NCBI GenBank assembly: GCA_015486905.1
Contig: WFQV01000512.1
Location: forward strand, 1 to 6,450
DNA length: 6,450 bases
Direction: 5' to 3'
Source: Melioribacteraceae bacterium
GTDB lineage: Bacteria > Bacteroidota > Ignavibacteria > Ignavibacteriales > Melioribacteraceae
A model generated the notes under the pieces. That model had not been told where the DNA came from. It worked only from the letters and a program-made list of their open reading frames with translations, and searched no databases. The position numbers and the translations under genes were made by a program. Below are positions 1 to 6,335 of this stretch, in pieces (the first letter of the stretch is position 1; the number at the start of each line of letters is the position of its first letter).

Positions 1-30
1 CCATCCAATCATCCATTCATCCAACCATCC
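1..30. repeat. Degenerate ATCC-type simple repeat, left inverted partner
   Basis: The window opens with a run built from CCAT/ATCC/AACC words. Its reverse complement matches the tract at 6389-6416 at 26 of 28 positions, so the four genes lie between two inverted copies about 6.36 kb apart. The left boundary is not visible because the window starts inside the tract. It could be a slippage-prone microsatellite or one arm of a dispersed intergenic repeat. No transposase is present to support a mobile-element reading. Confidence 0.75.
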
Positions 31-42
31 TTTTGTCCTTTT

Positions 43-90
43 AAACCTCTAAACTTCTAAACCGCCGAAGGCGAACTAAACCGCTAAACT
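43..90. repeat. Degenerate 8-base repeat with a small CGCC/GGCG hairpin
   Basis: The words AAACCTCT, AAACTTCT and AAACCGCC follow each other directly from 43 to 66, and AAACCGCT recurs at 78-85, followed by AAACT. Between them lies a perfect 4-bp hairpin with a 3-base loop: CGCC at 63-66, GAA, GGCG at 70-73. No reading frame fits this stretch. It looks like decayed tandem repetition in intergenic DNA, and no function is evident. Confidence 0.55.
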
Positions 91-104
91 AAGACTGAAT
101 GAAC

Positions 105-190
105 TGCGATTGACGAGTACTCGAATGATCTCAAACTTCTTACGTCTTACTTCTCGCGTCTTGCGATTAACGGATACTCGGATAATAATC
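105..190. repeat. Imperfect direct repeat pair (105-123 and 162-180)
   Basis: Bases 105-123 and 162-180 agree at 16 of 19 positions, with a shared TGCGATT start and TACTCG end. They are offset by 57 bases, and similarity continues weakly to about 130 and 190. The first copy contains the perfect 10-bp palindrome CGAGTACTCG at 114-123, while the second copy has lost that symmetry. The region between the copies is itself repetitive (see 134-168). The type of repeat is unknown. Confidence 0.6.
134..168. repeat. Degenerate heptanucleotide tandem repeat, five units
   Basis: Reading in sevens from 134 gives AACTTCT, TACGTCT, TACTTCT, CGCGTCT and TGCGATT. The first four units end in TTCT or GTCT, so the period of seven is clear although the units have diverged. 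The last unit forms the start of the second direct-repeat copy at 162, so the two repeat classes are fused. There is no coding signal across it. Confidence 0.6.
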
Positions 191-266
191 ACTGTGCCTT
201 TTCCCAAAAAAGAAAATTTAATAACGATTGTGGGTTTATTTTATTAGAAAAAATATTTATCTTAAA

Positions 267-293
267 TAATAGATTTAAAACTATTAGGGAGAG
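267..293 (+). promoter_or_regulatory. 20-bp near-palindrome abutting the ribosome binding site of the Crp/Fnr gene
   Basis: TAATAG at 267-272 and CTATTA at 281-286 are exact reverse complements. The centre TTTAAA at 274-279 is also symmetric, so 18 of 20 positions are palindromic. The right arm ends where the Shine-Dalgarno sequence AGGGAGAG (286-293) begins, seven bases before the ATG at 301. An operator used for autoregulation by the downstream regulator would sit in such a place, but the site does not resemble the classical FNR (TTGAT-N4-ATCAA) or CRP (TGTGA-N6-TCACA) consensus. AT-rich DNA gives such dyads by chance, so the operator role is inferred. The Shine-Dalgarno site itself is clear. 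I could not place a convincing -35/-10 pair upstream. Confidence 0.4.
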
Positions 294-300
294 TAGCTCT

Positions 301-984
301 ATGTCGTCAACAACAGAATTCTTACTTTACGTTCCGATATTTGCCGACCTACCCACGGAAACTATTGAAGCGATAGCTCGTGTTGGAAGCAGGAAGAAAT
401 ATTCAAAAGACAGTCCCATTTTAATGGAAGAAGAAGCAGGGAGCGCTTTGTTCGTTATTATTAACGGCAAAGTAAAAGTATCGCGTACAAGTAGTGACGG
501 CAAGGAAGTAATTCTCACAATTTTAAATGAGTCCGACTTCTTCGGTGAAATGGCAATACTCGACGGGCAAACGCGTTCGGCAAATGTAATAGCCTTGGAG
601 GACTCTGAACTTTTTATTATTCGCCGTAACGACTTTCTGAAATTGTTAACGGATTTTCCCGATGTTGCGGTCGCTCTTCTTCAAGAACTTACTCAACGCT
701 TGCGTAACGCCGATTTGAAAATAAAGGCTCTTACACTTAAAGATGCCGAGGGTAAAGTAGCAACTGTATTAATGCAAATTGCAGACGATATCGGTAAAAT
801 AAAACACGGAATAGTTGAAATTGAAAAACTGCCTTTGCAACAAGACTTGGCAAATATGGCAGGCACTTCAAGGGAAACTATTTCACGAACATTTCATAAT
901 TTTGCTAAGAAAGGCTTGATTGAAACAGAAGGGTCAAAACTAAGAATTCTTAATTACGAAAAATTCAAAGAACTCTATTTTTAA
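301..984 (+). CDS. Crp/Fnr-family transcriptional regulator
   Basis: This is a 227-residue DNA-binding regulator of normal Crp/Fnr length. An N-terminal cyclic-nucleotide-binding-type beta-roll (about 7-115) carries the phosphate-binding-cassette-like run G82-E83 ... R92-S93-A94, in the GExxxLDGxxRSA form common in the family. A dimerisation helix follows (about 117-143). The C-terminal winged helix-turn-helix has its helices at about 180-207. The recognition helix reads S-R-E-T-I-S-R (190-196), so E192, S195 and R196 match the E-xx-SR pattern of FNR-type helices. The protein contains no cysteine, so an FNR iron-sulfur cluster is excluded. The ligand is unknown: the cassette permits a cyclic nucleotide, but many family members keep these residues without binding one. 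The ATG at 301 is supported by AGGGAGAG seven bases upstream. The stop overlaps the start of the PHP phosphoesterase gene by one base, so the two are probably co-translated. Confidence 0.93.
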   Translation: MSSTTEFLLYVPIFADLPTETIEAIARVGSRKKYSKDSPILMEEEAGSALFVIINGKVKVSRTSSDGKEVILTILNESDFFGEMAILDGQTRSANVIALEDSELFIIRRNDFLKLLTDFPDVAVALLQELTQRLRNADLKIKALTLKDAEGKVATVLMQIADDIGKIKHGIVEIEKLPLQQDLANMAGTSRETISRTFHNFAKKGLIETEGSKLRILNYEKFKELYF

Positions 985-1814
985 TGAATGCAAAAATCGA
1001 TTTACACATTCACACTAAATATTCCGACGGAGCATATTCTCCTAGCGAAGTTCTTAGAAAGGCTTATTCAAAAGGTATTCAAGTTGTTGGAATTACAGAC
1101 CACGACACTGTTGACGGAATAAAAGAAACGATTGATTACGCCAAAAAATTTGGTATGGAAGTTATTCCAGGCGTTGAACTAAGCACCGATGTTGAGAACA
1201 CCGAGGTTCACCTCTTAGGATATTTTTTTGACTTTGAAAACGAAGAATTAAAAAAGTACTTAAAATTCTTTAAGGAAGAAAGATATTTCCGAGCTAAAAG
1301 AATAGTTCAAAAATTGAACGAACTCGGCATGGAAATTTCAATGGAGGATGTGGATAATGTTGCGGGGAATTCTGCCGTAGGAAGACCGCACATCGCAATT
1401 GCAATGGTAAAGCTCGGGCTTGTTGAAAATTATTACGCAGCTTTTTGGAAATATCTTAAAGACAACGGACCTGCTTACGAAAAGAAAATTCACATCTCAC
1501 CGACAAGCGCAATCAAAATAATTAACGATGCCGGAGGGCTTGTTTTTGTAGCACATCCCGGGAACATGAAAGAAAAAATCCTTTTTGATTTAATAGAAGC
1601 AGGCGTGGACGGCATAGAAGTTATTCACCCTTCACACACAGAAAGGATTCAAAAGTTTTACGAAAAGATTGCCGAGCAATATTGTTTGCTTAAATCCGGA
1701 GGCTCCGATTTCCACGGCGGCGAGAAAGAAGATGAAAATAATTTAGGCAAGTTTTTTGCCCCTCCCCTCTTTGTTCAAGAGATGAGACAGCGTTTAATAA
1801 AAAACATTGCGTAG
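984..1814 (+). CDS. PHP-domain phosphoesterase, YciV/RNase AM-like (3',5'-nucleotide bisphosphatase type)
   Basis: This 276-residue protein is a complete polymerase-and-histidinol-phosphatase (PHP) metal-dependent hydrolase. Metal-ligand motifs appear in family order: D6-L-H8-I-H10 with S14-D15-G16, T38-D39-H40-D41, P62-G63-V64-E65, H76, A190-H191-P192, and G240-S241-D242-F243-H244. The insert between them contains G133-R-P-H136, and its length and order match YciV/RNase AM of E. coli. That family removes the 3'-phosphate of 3',5'-bisphosphonucleotides such as pAp and trims RNA 5' ends 5'-to-3'. It is too short for PolC or PolX and lacks their extra domains. The protein is cytoplasmic, with no signal peptide. 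Its ATG is formed inside the stop of the upstream regulator (TAATG), with no separate Shine-Dalgarno site, so translation probably depends on the regulator gene. The exact substrate here is inferred from the family. Confidence 0.88.
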   Translation: MNAKIDLHIHTKYSDGAYSPSEVLRKAYSKGIQVVGITDHDTVDGIKETIDYAKKFGMEVIPGVELSTDVENTEVHLLGYFFDFENEELKKYLKFFKEERYFRAKRIVQKLNELGMEISMEDVDNVAGNSAVGRPHIAIAMVKLGLVENYYAAFWKYLKDNGPAYEKKIHISPTSAIKIINDAGGLVFVAHPGNMKEKILFDLIEAGVDGIEVIHPSHTERIQKFYEKIAEQYCLLKSGGSDFHGGEKEDENNLGKFFAPPLFVQEMRQRLIKNIA

Positions 1815-1868
1815 CAAGCCTTATTTTTTTGACCTTCTAATCTTTCTAAAAATTAGTAAATTTAAAAA

Positions 1869-1897
1869 TTGAAATGGATTTTTTCCTACACTATTGT
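1869..1897 (+). promoter_or_regulatory. Weak sigma70-like promoter candidate upstream of the porZ-like gene
   Basis: TTGAAA at 1869-1874 and TATTGT at 1892-1897 are separated by 17 bases, matching the housekeeping consensus at 5 of 6 and 4 of 6 positions. Transcription would start near 1904, leaving a leader of only about 14 bases ahead of the ATG at 1918. Promoters in Bacteroidota often use a different consensus (TTG near -33, TAnnTTTG near -7), and TATTGTTTG at 1892-1900 also loosely resembles that -7 element with one extra base. The 103-base gap makes a promoter plausible here, but the match is weak. Confidence 0.3.
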
Positions 1898-1906
1898 TTG
1901 ATTCAA

Positions 1907-1912
1907 AAAGGA
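1907..1912 (+). promoter_or_regulatory. Ribosome binding site that fixes the porZ-like start at 1918
   Basis: AAAGGA lies five bases before ATG at 1918. The reading frame stays open upstream to a TTG at 1894, but that codon has no Shine-Dalgarno sequence. Starting there would place seven polar, charged or otherwise non-signal residues after the initiator and ahead of the natural signal-peptide start (MRKIFFLLL). The ATG is therefore preferred. Confidence 0.75.
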
Positions 1913-1917
1913 ACAAA

Positions 1918-4134
1918 ATGAGAAAAATATTTTTTCTACTTTTAATAAATTCTTTTATCCTATTCGGGCAGAATTTCTATTCCTGGCGAAATTTTACCGA
2001 TATGCGAAATTTAAGCGATTTGCAAATTACCGAAAACGGTGTTTGGTGTGCCTCGGACGGAGGTCTTTTCTATTTTAATTTTGCTGATAGCACATATTCC
2101 GTTTACACAAAATCCGAAGGTTTGCAAAGCCAAAAAATTACAGCCGTAACAGTCGACAATCACGGCAGGGTTTGGGTCGGAACCGCCGAAGGATATTTAA
2201 ATATCATTACACCGAATAGTACGGAAATAAAAACAATTATCGATATTGCAACATCCGACAAAACAAATAAATCGATTAATGATTTGCAGGTAAAGGGGGA
2301 CACCGTTTACGTTGCAACCGATTTCGGTGTTTCTTTAATAAGTGAAAAGGATTTTCACTTCTTCGATACAATCACAAAGTTCGGTAACTTCTCAACGGAA
2401 ATTAAAGTCAACTCCGTTACTTTTAGTCACGGAACAATTGTTTCGACAGTTGATGGAGTTGCATTTTTAAAGGAAGGGAAAAAGAATTTTGCCGCACCGG
2501 AGTCCTGGAAAACATTTCCCTTCAATTCGGATTTCTTTGCTAAGAACGCTTATAAAACACTCTATTTCAAAGGCAATTATGTTGCCGCAACGGACACGGG
2601 ACTATTCCGTTTACAAAACAACAAGTGGAAAATAATTCTTTACAACAATTATCATGTGAATGACATTTTTGTTTCAGGGGACACTCTCTTCTCTGCCGTG
2701 GGAAGTAAAATATTCAAGTACGACGGTTCGGCTTCATCTAAATATTACGAATTTAAAGGTTCGATTTTACAAAAGTTTTCAAAAAAGGGAAACACCTTTT
2801 ACGTTGCTACAAACAAGGGACTTTACATTCGCGACACACAGCGGAACAAAAACATTTTCCCGAACGGACCCGTTCAAAATTCGGCACATAAATTAGTTGT
2901 AGATTACCAAGGCAGGCTTTGGACGGTTAGCGGAAAAAGTCCCAAAGGTTCCGGAATAAATATGTACGACGGTAACAAATGGGAAAACTTTAACAAGGAC
3001 AACGTTCCGGCAATTTCGCTTAATGCTTTTTATAGTGTTTTCCCGGCTCGAGACGGAAGAGTATTCTTTGCAAATTGGGGCGACGGCTTTACCGTTTTTC
3101 AAAACGATTCTTTTTATACTTACGATGCAAAAAACACAACTCTAACCGGCATCTCGGTAAACCCGAATTTCATTCCTTTGACCGATATTGCTTTGGATTC
3201 AAAGGGGAATGTGTGGGTACTTAATCTTTTAAATTTAAATAACGAATCGATTAGTGTGATGACAACCGATGGGAAATGGTACCATTACAAATTCGGCTAT
3301 CCGCTTACTCCCAGTCCGGCTGAGCTTTACCACTTGGTAATTGACCAATACGACACAAAATGGTTTGCCGTTCAGTACGAAGGCGAACCGGGTTTGTACT
3401 ACTTTAACGAAGAGAAAACTTTTGACAATACTAACGACGACGTGTGGGGAATATTAAAATCTGCAAACGGTTTAAACAGCGACAACATTAACTCCGTTGC
3501 GTTGGACAAAACAGGCGAGCTTTGGATCGGCACGGGGCTGGGACTGAATTACTTAGCCGATCCGTCACACCCTAACAGCATAATCGGTTCCGTCTTTGCC
3601 TTGCGTCAACAAAACATTACTTGCATTGCAATTGACCCGCTTAACCGAAAATGGGTGGGAACAAATCAAGGCGTGTTTTTAATTACACCCGACGGCTCTT
3701 CTTTGATTAAAAATTACACGGAAAGCAACAGCCCCTTGGCTTCAAACAATATTAACAGCATTGCTTTCGACGATAAGAGCGGAGTTGTTTACATTGCTAC
3801 GGATTTTGGAATTTCTTCATTGAAAACAATGGGAATCGAGCCACGGAAAGAATTCAAAGAAATTTTTGTTCATCCCAACCCTTTTGTAATTAATAAAAAT
3901 TCCGACAATCAAGTTTTCATTGACGGGCTAATTCAGGACACACGCGTAAAAATTTTGACAATTGCAGGCAATTTGGTGAGGAGCTACATCCCGTATCCCG
4001 GTGGAAAAATTGCCGTTTGGGACGGGCGTGACGACAATGGTAATTTGGTACATTCCGGCATTTACATTATTGCACTCTACGACGAGGAAGCAAATAATGT
4101 TGCTTTAACTAAAATAGCCGTAATTAGAAAATAA
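1918..4134 (+). CDS. porZ: PorZ-like T9SS protein: signal peptide, two seven-bladed beta-propellers, C-terminal sorting-type domain
   Basis: This 738-residue protein is exported. A signal peptide (M1-R-K followed by a hydrophobic run to about residue 17) precedes a Q-N-F-Y-S mature start. About 14 blade motifs of the two-component-regulator propeller type follow, each reading roughly I-xx-(hydrophobic)-xx-D-xx-G-x-(hydrophobic)-W/Y-(hydrophobic)-A/G-T-xx-G-(hydrophobic). Seven lie at about 32-307 and seven at about 322-637. A C-terminal sandwich domain (about 650-738) opens with H-P-N-P-F (652-656) and carries the W-D-G-R-D-x-N-G-N and S-G-I-Y turns typical of FlgD-like/T9SS sorting domains. 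Two seven-bladed propellers plus this tail is the architecture of PorZ, which works on the outer surface in the attachment complex with the PorU sortase and binds anionic lipopolysaccharide in Porphyromonas. The alternative is a generic secreted T9SS cargo with propeller repeats. Family-level confidence is high and PorZ orthology is moderate. Only nine bases separate it from the ABC-F gene. Confidence 0.8.
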   Translation: MRKIFFLLLINSFILFGQNFYSWRNFTDMRNLSDLQITENGVWCASDGGLFYFNFADSTYSVYTKSEGLQSQKITAVTVDNHGRVWVGTAEGYLNIITPNSTEIKTIIDIATSDKTNKSINDLQVKGDTVYVATDFGVSLISEKDFHFFDTITKFGNFSTEIKVNSVTFSHGTIVSTVDGVAFLKEGKKNFAAPESWKTFPFNSDFFAKNAYKTLYFKGNYVAATDTGLFRLQNNKWKIILYNNYHVNDIFVSGDTLFSAVGSKIFKYDGSASSKYYEFKGSILQKFSKKGNTFYVATNKGLYIRDTQRNKNIFPNGPVQNSAHKLVVDYQGRLWTVSGKSPKGSGINMYDGNKWENFNKDNVPAISLNAFYSVFPARDGRVFFANWGDGFTVFQNDSFYTYDAKNTTLTGISVNPNFIPLTDIALDSKGNVWVLNLLNLNNESISVMTTDGKWYHYKFGYPLTPSPAELYHLVIDQYDTKWFAVQYEGEPGLYYFNEEKTFDNTNDDVWGILKSANGLNSDNINSVALDKTGELWIGTGLGLNYLADPSHPNSIIGSVFALRQQNITCIAIDPLNRKWVGTNQGVFLITPDGSSLIKNYTESNSPLASNNINSIAFDDKSGVVYIATDFGISSLKTMGIEPRKEFKEIFVHPNPFVINKNSDNQVFIDGLIQDTRVKILTIAGNLVRSYIPYPGGKIAVWDGRDDNGNLVHSGIYIIALYDEEANNVALTKIAVIRK

Positions 4135-4143
4135 TATTGTTCG

Positions 4144-6102
4144 ATGTTAGACGTTGAGAACCTCTCCCTCGGATTTACCGGTGATTTCCTTTTTGAAAAT
4201 GTTAATTTAAAAATTAACAAGGGCGATAGGATTGGTCTCGTAGGAGCTAACGGTGCAGGGAAAACTACATTTCTAAAACTAATCCTTGGGATTGAAAAAC
4301 CGGAGGCAGGAACAATACGAAAACAGAAAGGCGTTAAAATAGGTTACCTGCCTCAGGAAATAATTTCACTTAAAGGTAAATCTCTTTTTAAAGAAGTTAA
4401 AAGCAGTCTTCAAATAGTTCGCAAAATTGAGCGGGAAGAAGATGAAATTCACAGAATAATCTCCGCCGGCGGCGACTTGGAGAAAGACAATTCTCTTAAA
4501 GAAAGATTCGAACTGCTTAACCATTTGAAAGAGCAAAGAAATTATTATTCGATTGATTCGAGGATTGAAAAAGTTCTTCAAGGCTTGGGCTTTACAGAAG
4601 AGGATTTCAACAAACCCGTAGGTGATTTTTCCGGCGGCTGGCAAATGAGAATTGAGCTTTCCAAAATTCTGCTTGAAGATAATGACATCTTACTAATGGA
4701 CGAACCGACAAACCATTTGGACATTGATTCCTTGGAATGGCTGATTAAATTTCTTAAAAGTTTTAAAGGCGCCCTGCTTTTAGTTTCCCACGATAAAAAT
4801 TTTCTGCTCGAGGTAACCGACAAGACATTGGAAATTTTTAATCGTAAAGTTACTTTTTTCAAAGGGAACTACGAGGAATATTTAAAGTTCAAAGAAGCTC
4901 GCAGAACAGCGCTTGAAGCACAGAGAAAAAATCTCGAGCAAAAAAAGAAAGAAGCGGAAAGGTTCGTAGAACGCTTTCGTTACAAAGCAACCAAAGCAAG
5001 GCAGGCACAAAGCAGACTTAAAGCACTTGAAAAAATGGACATCCCGGAAGTTGAAGGGAACGAAAAATCAATTGACGTTACATTCCCCTCCCCTCCCCGC
5101 TCCGGTGCTATTGTGGTTGAACTCGAAAACATTAGAAAATCATTTGGAAATAATTTGGTTTTCGACTCGGTAAACTTGAAGATTGAACGCGGCGAAAAAA
5201 TTGCATTGCTCGGACCGAACGGTGCGGGCAAGTCAACTCTTTCAAAAATAATCAGCCGACGTTTAGAACCGGACTCCGGAAAAATTAAATTCGGGCACAA
5301 TGTGATTATCAACTATTACTCGCAGGACGTAGCCGATAATTTGGATATGTCCAAATCCGTTTTGGAAACTATGGCAAGTGCATGCAGCGACTTGACCGAA
5401 GGGAGATTAAGAACAATCCTCGGAGCATTCTTGTTTTCGGGAGATGATGTTTACAAAAAGGTAAAAGTCCTTTCCGGCGGTGAAAAATCGAGGCTTGCGT
5501 TGGCGAAACTCCTTTTAACCAAAAGTAATTTAATTGTCCTTGACGAGCCTACAAATCATCTCGACTTTAACTCTAAGAAAGCGTTGAAAAAAGCACTGCT
5601 GAATTACTCCGGCTCACTCGTTGTAGTTACCCACGATGTGGATTTCCTACGAAGTCTTGCTACTAAAATTGTTGACATCCGCGAAAACAAAATTAAAATA
5701 TTTTACGGCGATATCGATTACTACATTTCCAAAAAGTTTGAGGTTAATACTTCGAACAAAAGGAAAACTGATGCTAAAAAAAATTCTTCCAAAAAGGAAC
5801 AGAAAAGAATTGAAGCGGAATTACGAACTAAAAAATACAGGGAAACAAAAGGATTAAAAGAAAAGATTGCACGTTTGGAAGAAAAAATCGAGATGCTCGA
5901 AGAGGGAAAATCACAATTGGAAAAGGAATTGGGGCAGGAAGAAGTTTTTGCAAATCCGGAATTATCCAAACGGAAAAACGCAGAGTATCAAACTACAATT
6001 AAAGAATTAGAAACCGCTTACGAGGAATGGACACTAGCAAACGAGGAGCTGGAAAATATTGAAAGAAATTTTGAAACAAACTTATTACATAGGAAAGAGT
6101 GA
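4144..6102 (+). CDS. ABC-F family translation factor, YheS-like
   Basis: This 652-residue protein has two ATP-binding cassettes on one chain and no membrane segments, the ABC-F plan of ribosome-associated ATPases. Cassette 1 has Walker A G34-A-N-G-A-G-K-T-T42, Q71, signature S163-G-G-W-Q, Walker B L-L-M-D186-E187-P-T-N-H-L-D and switch H216. Cassette 2 has Walker A G357 to T365, signature L443-S-G-G-E-K, Walker B L-I-V-L-D467-E468-P and switch H497. All catalytic residues are intact. The linker (about 246-305) is a charged helical hairpin with R-F-R-Y-K-A-T-K-A-R-Q-A-Q-S-R (about 276-291), the P-site-tRNA-interacting motif in its YheS-like form. A lysine/glutamate-rich coiled coil (about 540-650) ends the protein, as in YheS and Uup. 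Members reach the ribosomal E site and relieve stalled or unfavourable states, and some give antibiotic resistance. Nothing here points to resistance. No Shine-Dalgarno site precedes the ATG, so it probably relies on readthrough from the porZ-like gene. Confidence 0.93.
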   Translation: MLDVENLSLGFTGDFLFENVNLKINKGDRIGLVGANGAGKTTFLKLILGIEKPEAGTIRKQKGVKIGYLPQEIISLKGKSLFKEVKSSLQIVRKIEREEDEIHRIISAGGDLEKDNSLKERFELLNHLKEQRNYYSIDSRIEKVLQGLGFTEEDFNKPVGDFSGGWQMRIELSKILLEDNDILLMDEPTNHLDIDSLEWLIKFLKSFKGALLLVSHDKNFLLEVTDKTLEIFNRKVTFFKGNYEEYLKFKEARRTALEAQRKNLEQKKKEAERFVERFRYKATKARQAQSRLKALEKMDIPEVEGNEKSIDVTFPSPPRSGAIVVELENIRKSFGNNLVFDSVNLKIERGEKIALLGPNGAGKSTLSKIISRRLEPDSGKIKFGHNVIINYYSQDVADNLDMSKSVLETMASACSDLTEGRLRTILGAFLFSGDDVYKKVKVLSGGEKSRLALAKLLLTKSNLIVLDEPTNHLDFNSKKALKKALLNYSGSLVVVTHDVDFLRSLATKIVDIRENKIKIFYGDIDYYISKKFEVNTSNKRKTDAKKNSSKKEQKRIEAELRTKKYRETKGLKEKIARLEEKIEMLEEGKSQLEKELGQEEVFANPELSKRKNAEYQTTIKELETAYEEWTLANEELENIERNFETNLLHRKE

Positions 6103-6142
6103 CAAGAAGTCAACATTTGAGATTCCAAATATTTGTAGCGTT

Positions 6143-6156
6143 GATTGCTTGCAATC
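6143..6156. repeat. Small GATTGC/GCAATC inverted repeat
   Basis: GATTGC at 6143-6148 and GCAATC at 6151-6156 are exact reverse complements separated by TT. Sterically, five pairs with a four-base CTTG loop are more likely. The GCAATCT word also occurs in common dispersed GTCATTGCGA...GCAATCT elements, so this may be a remnant of one. Confidence 0.5.
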
Positions 6157-6174
6157 TGCGTAGTTTGATTTACA

Positions 6175-6222
6175 CAGATTGACCGCCCCGACAATGACAT
6201 CGTCATTGTCGGGACTAATCTG
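6175..6222. repeat. Strong nested hairpin downstream of the ABC-F gene, possible terminator
   Basis: The 12-base arm CCCGACAATGAC (6187-6198) and its perfect reverse complement (6202-6213) enclose a three-base loop. Outside it, CAGATT (6175-6180) pairs with AATCTG (6217-6222), giving a larger interrupted cruciform of 48 bases. It starts about 72 bases after the ABC-F stop and is by far the most stable fold in the window. No T-tract follows on either strand, so it is not a textbook intrinsic terminator. It could still end or protect the 3' end of the transcript, or be a REP-like mobile palindrome. Confidence 0.75.
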
Positions 6223-6234
6223 CAATTCTTAGCG

Positions 6235-6245
6235 CGGCAAAGCCG
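6235..6245. repeat. CGGC-AAA-GCCG mini-hairpin
   Basis: A perfect 4-bp GC stem closes a three-base AAA loop. Its left side, CGCGGCAA (6233-6240), recurs exactly at 6443-6450. The fold also resembles the CGCC-GAA-GGCG hairpin at 63-73 in the left flank. These look like members or fragments of one family of short palindromic intergenic repeats. Confidence 0.5.
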
Positions 6246-6335
6246 TCAACCAATTTCCCAATTTCAATTATTACAAAAAGTTTAAACTATTTTGACAAAA
6301 AAACGAAGATTTGATTGAGGATATTATTAAGCCCT

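Noticed and set aside
1807..1830. Possible intrinsic terminator after the PHP gene: TTGC-GTA-GCAA followed by a run of seven T (1824-1830)
   Set aside because: The stem has only four pairs, includes the stop codon, and is separated from the T-run by six bases, so it is too weak to call.
1837..1856. CTAAT ... ATTAG inverted repeat between the PHP and porZ-like genes
   Set aside because: Five AT-rich pairs around a ten-base loop are expected by chance in such DNA.
1897..1907. TTTGA-T-TCAAA palindrome read as an FNR-type box
   Set aside because: The half-sites are one base apart, not four, so it does not fit TTGAT-N4-ATCAA. It also overlaps the ribosome binding region.
1894..1917. Upstream TTG start for the porZ-like gene
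   Set aside because: It has no ribosome binding site and adds a non-signal-like head before MRKIFF; AAAGGA points to ATG 1918.
4980..5312. 110-codon open frame on the - strand inside the ABC-F gene, and similar antisense or shifted frames elsewhere
   Set aside because: These frames lie opposite or within strongly conserved coding sequence, show no recognisable domains, and lack ribosome binding sites.
4144..6102. ABC-F gene as an antibiotic-resistance determinant
   Set aside because: The linker is of the YheS-like housekeeping type, and nothing in the context (attenuation leader, mobile element) suggests resistance.
6292..6327. Promoter from TTGACA (6292-6297) and TATTAT (6322-6327)
   Set aside because: The spacer would be 24 bases, outside the usable range, and no gene start follows within the window.
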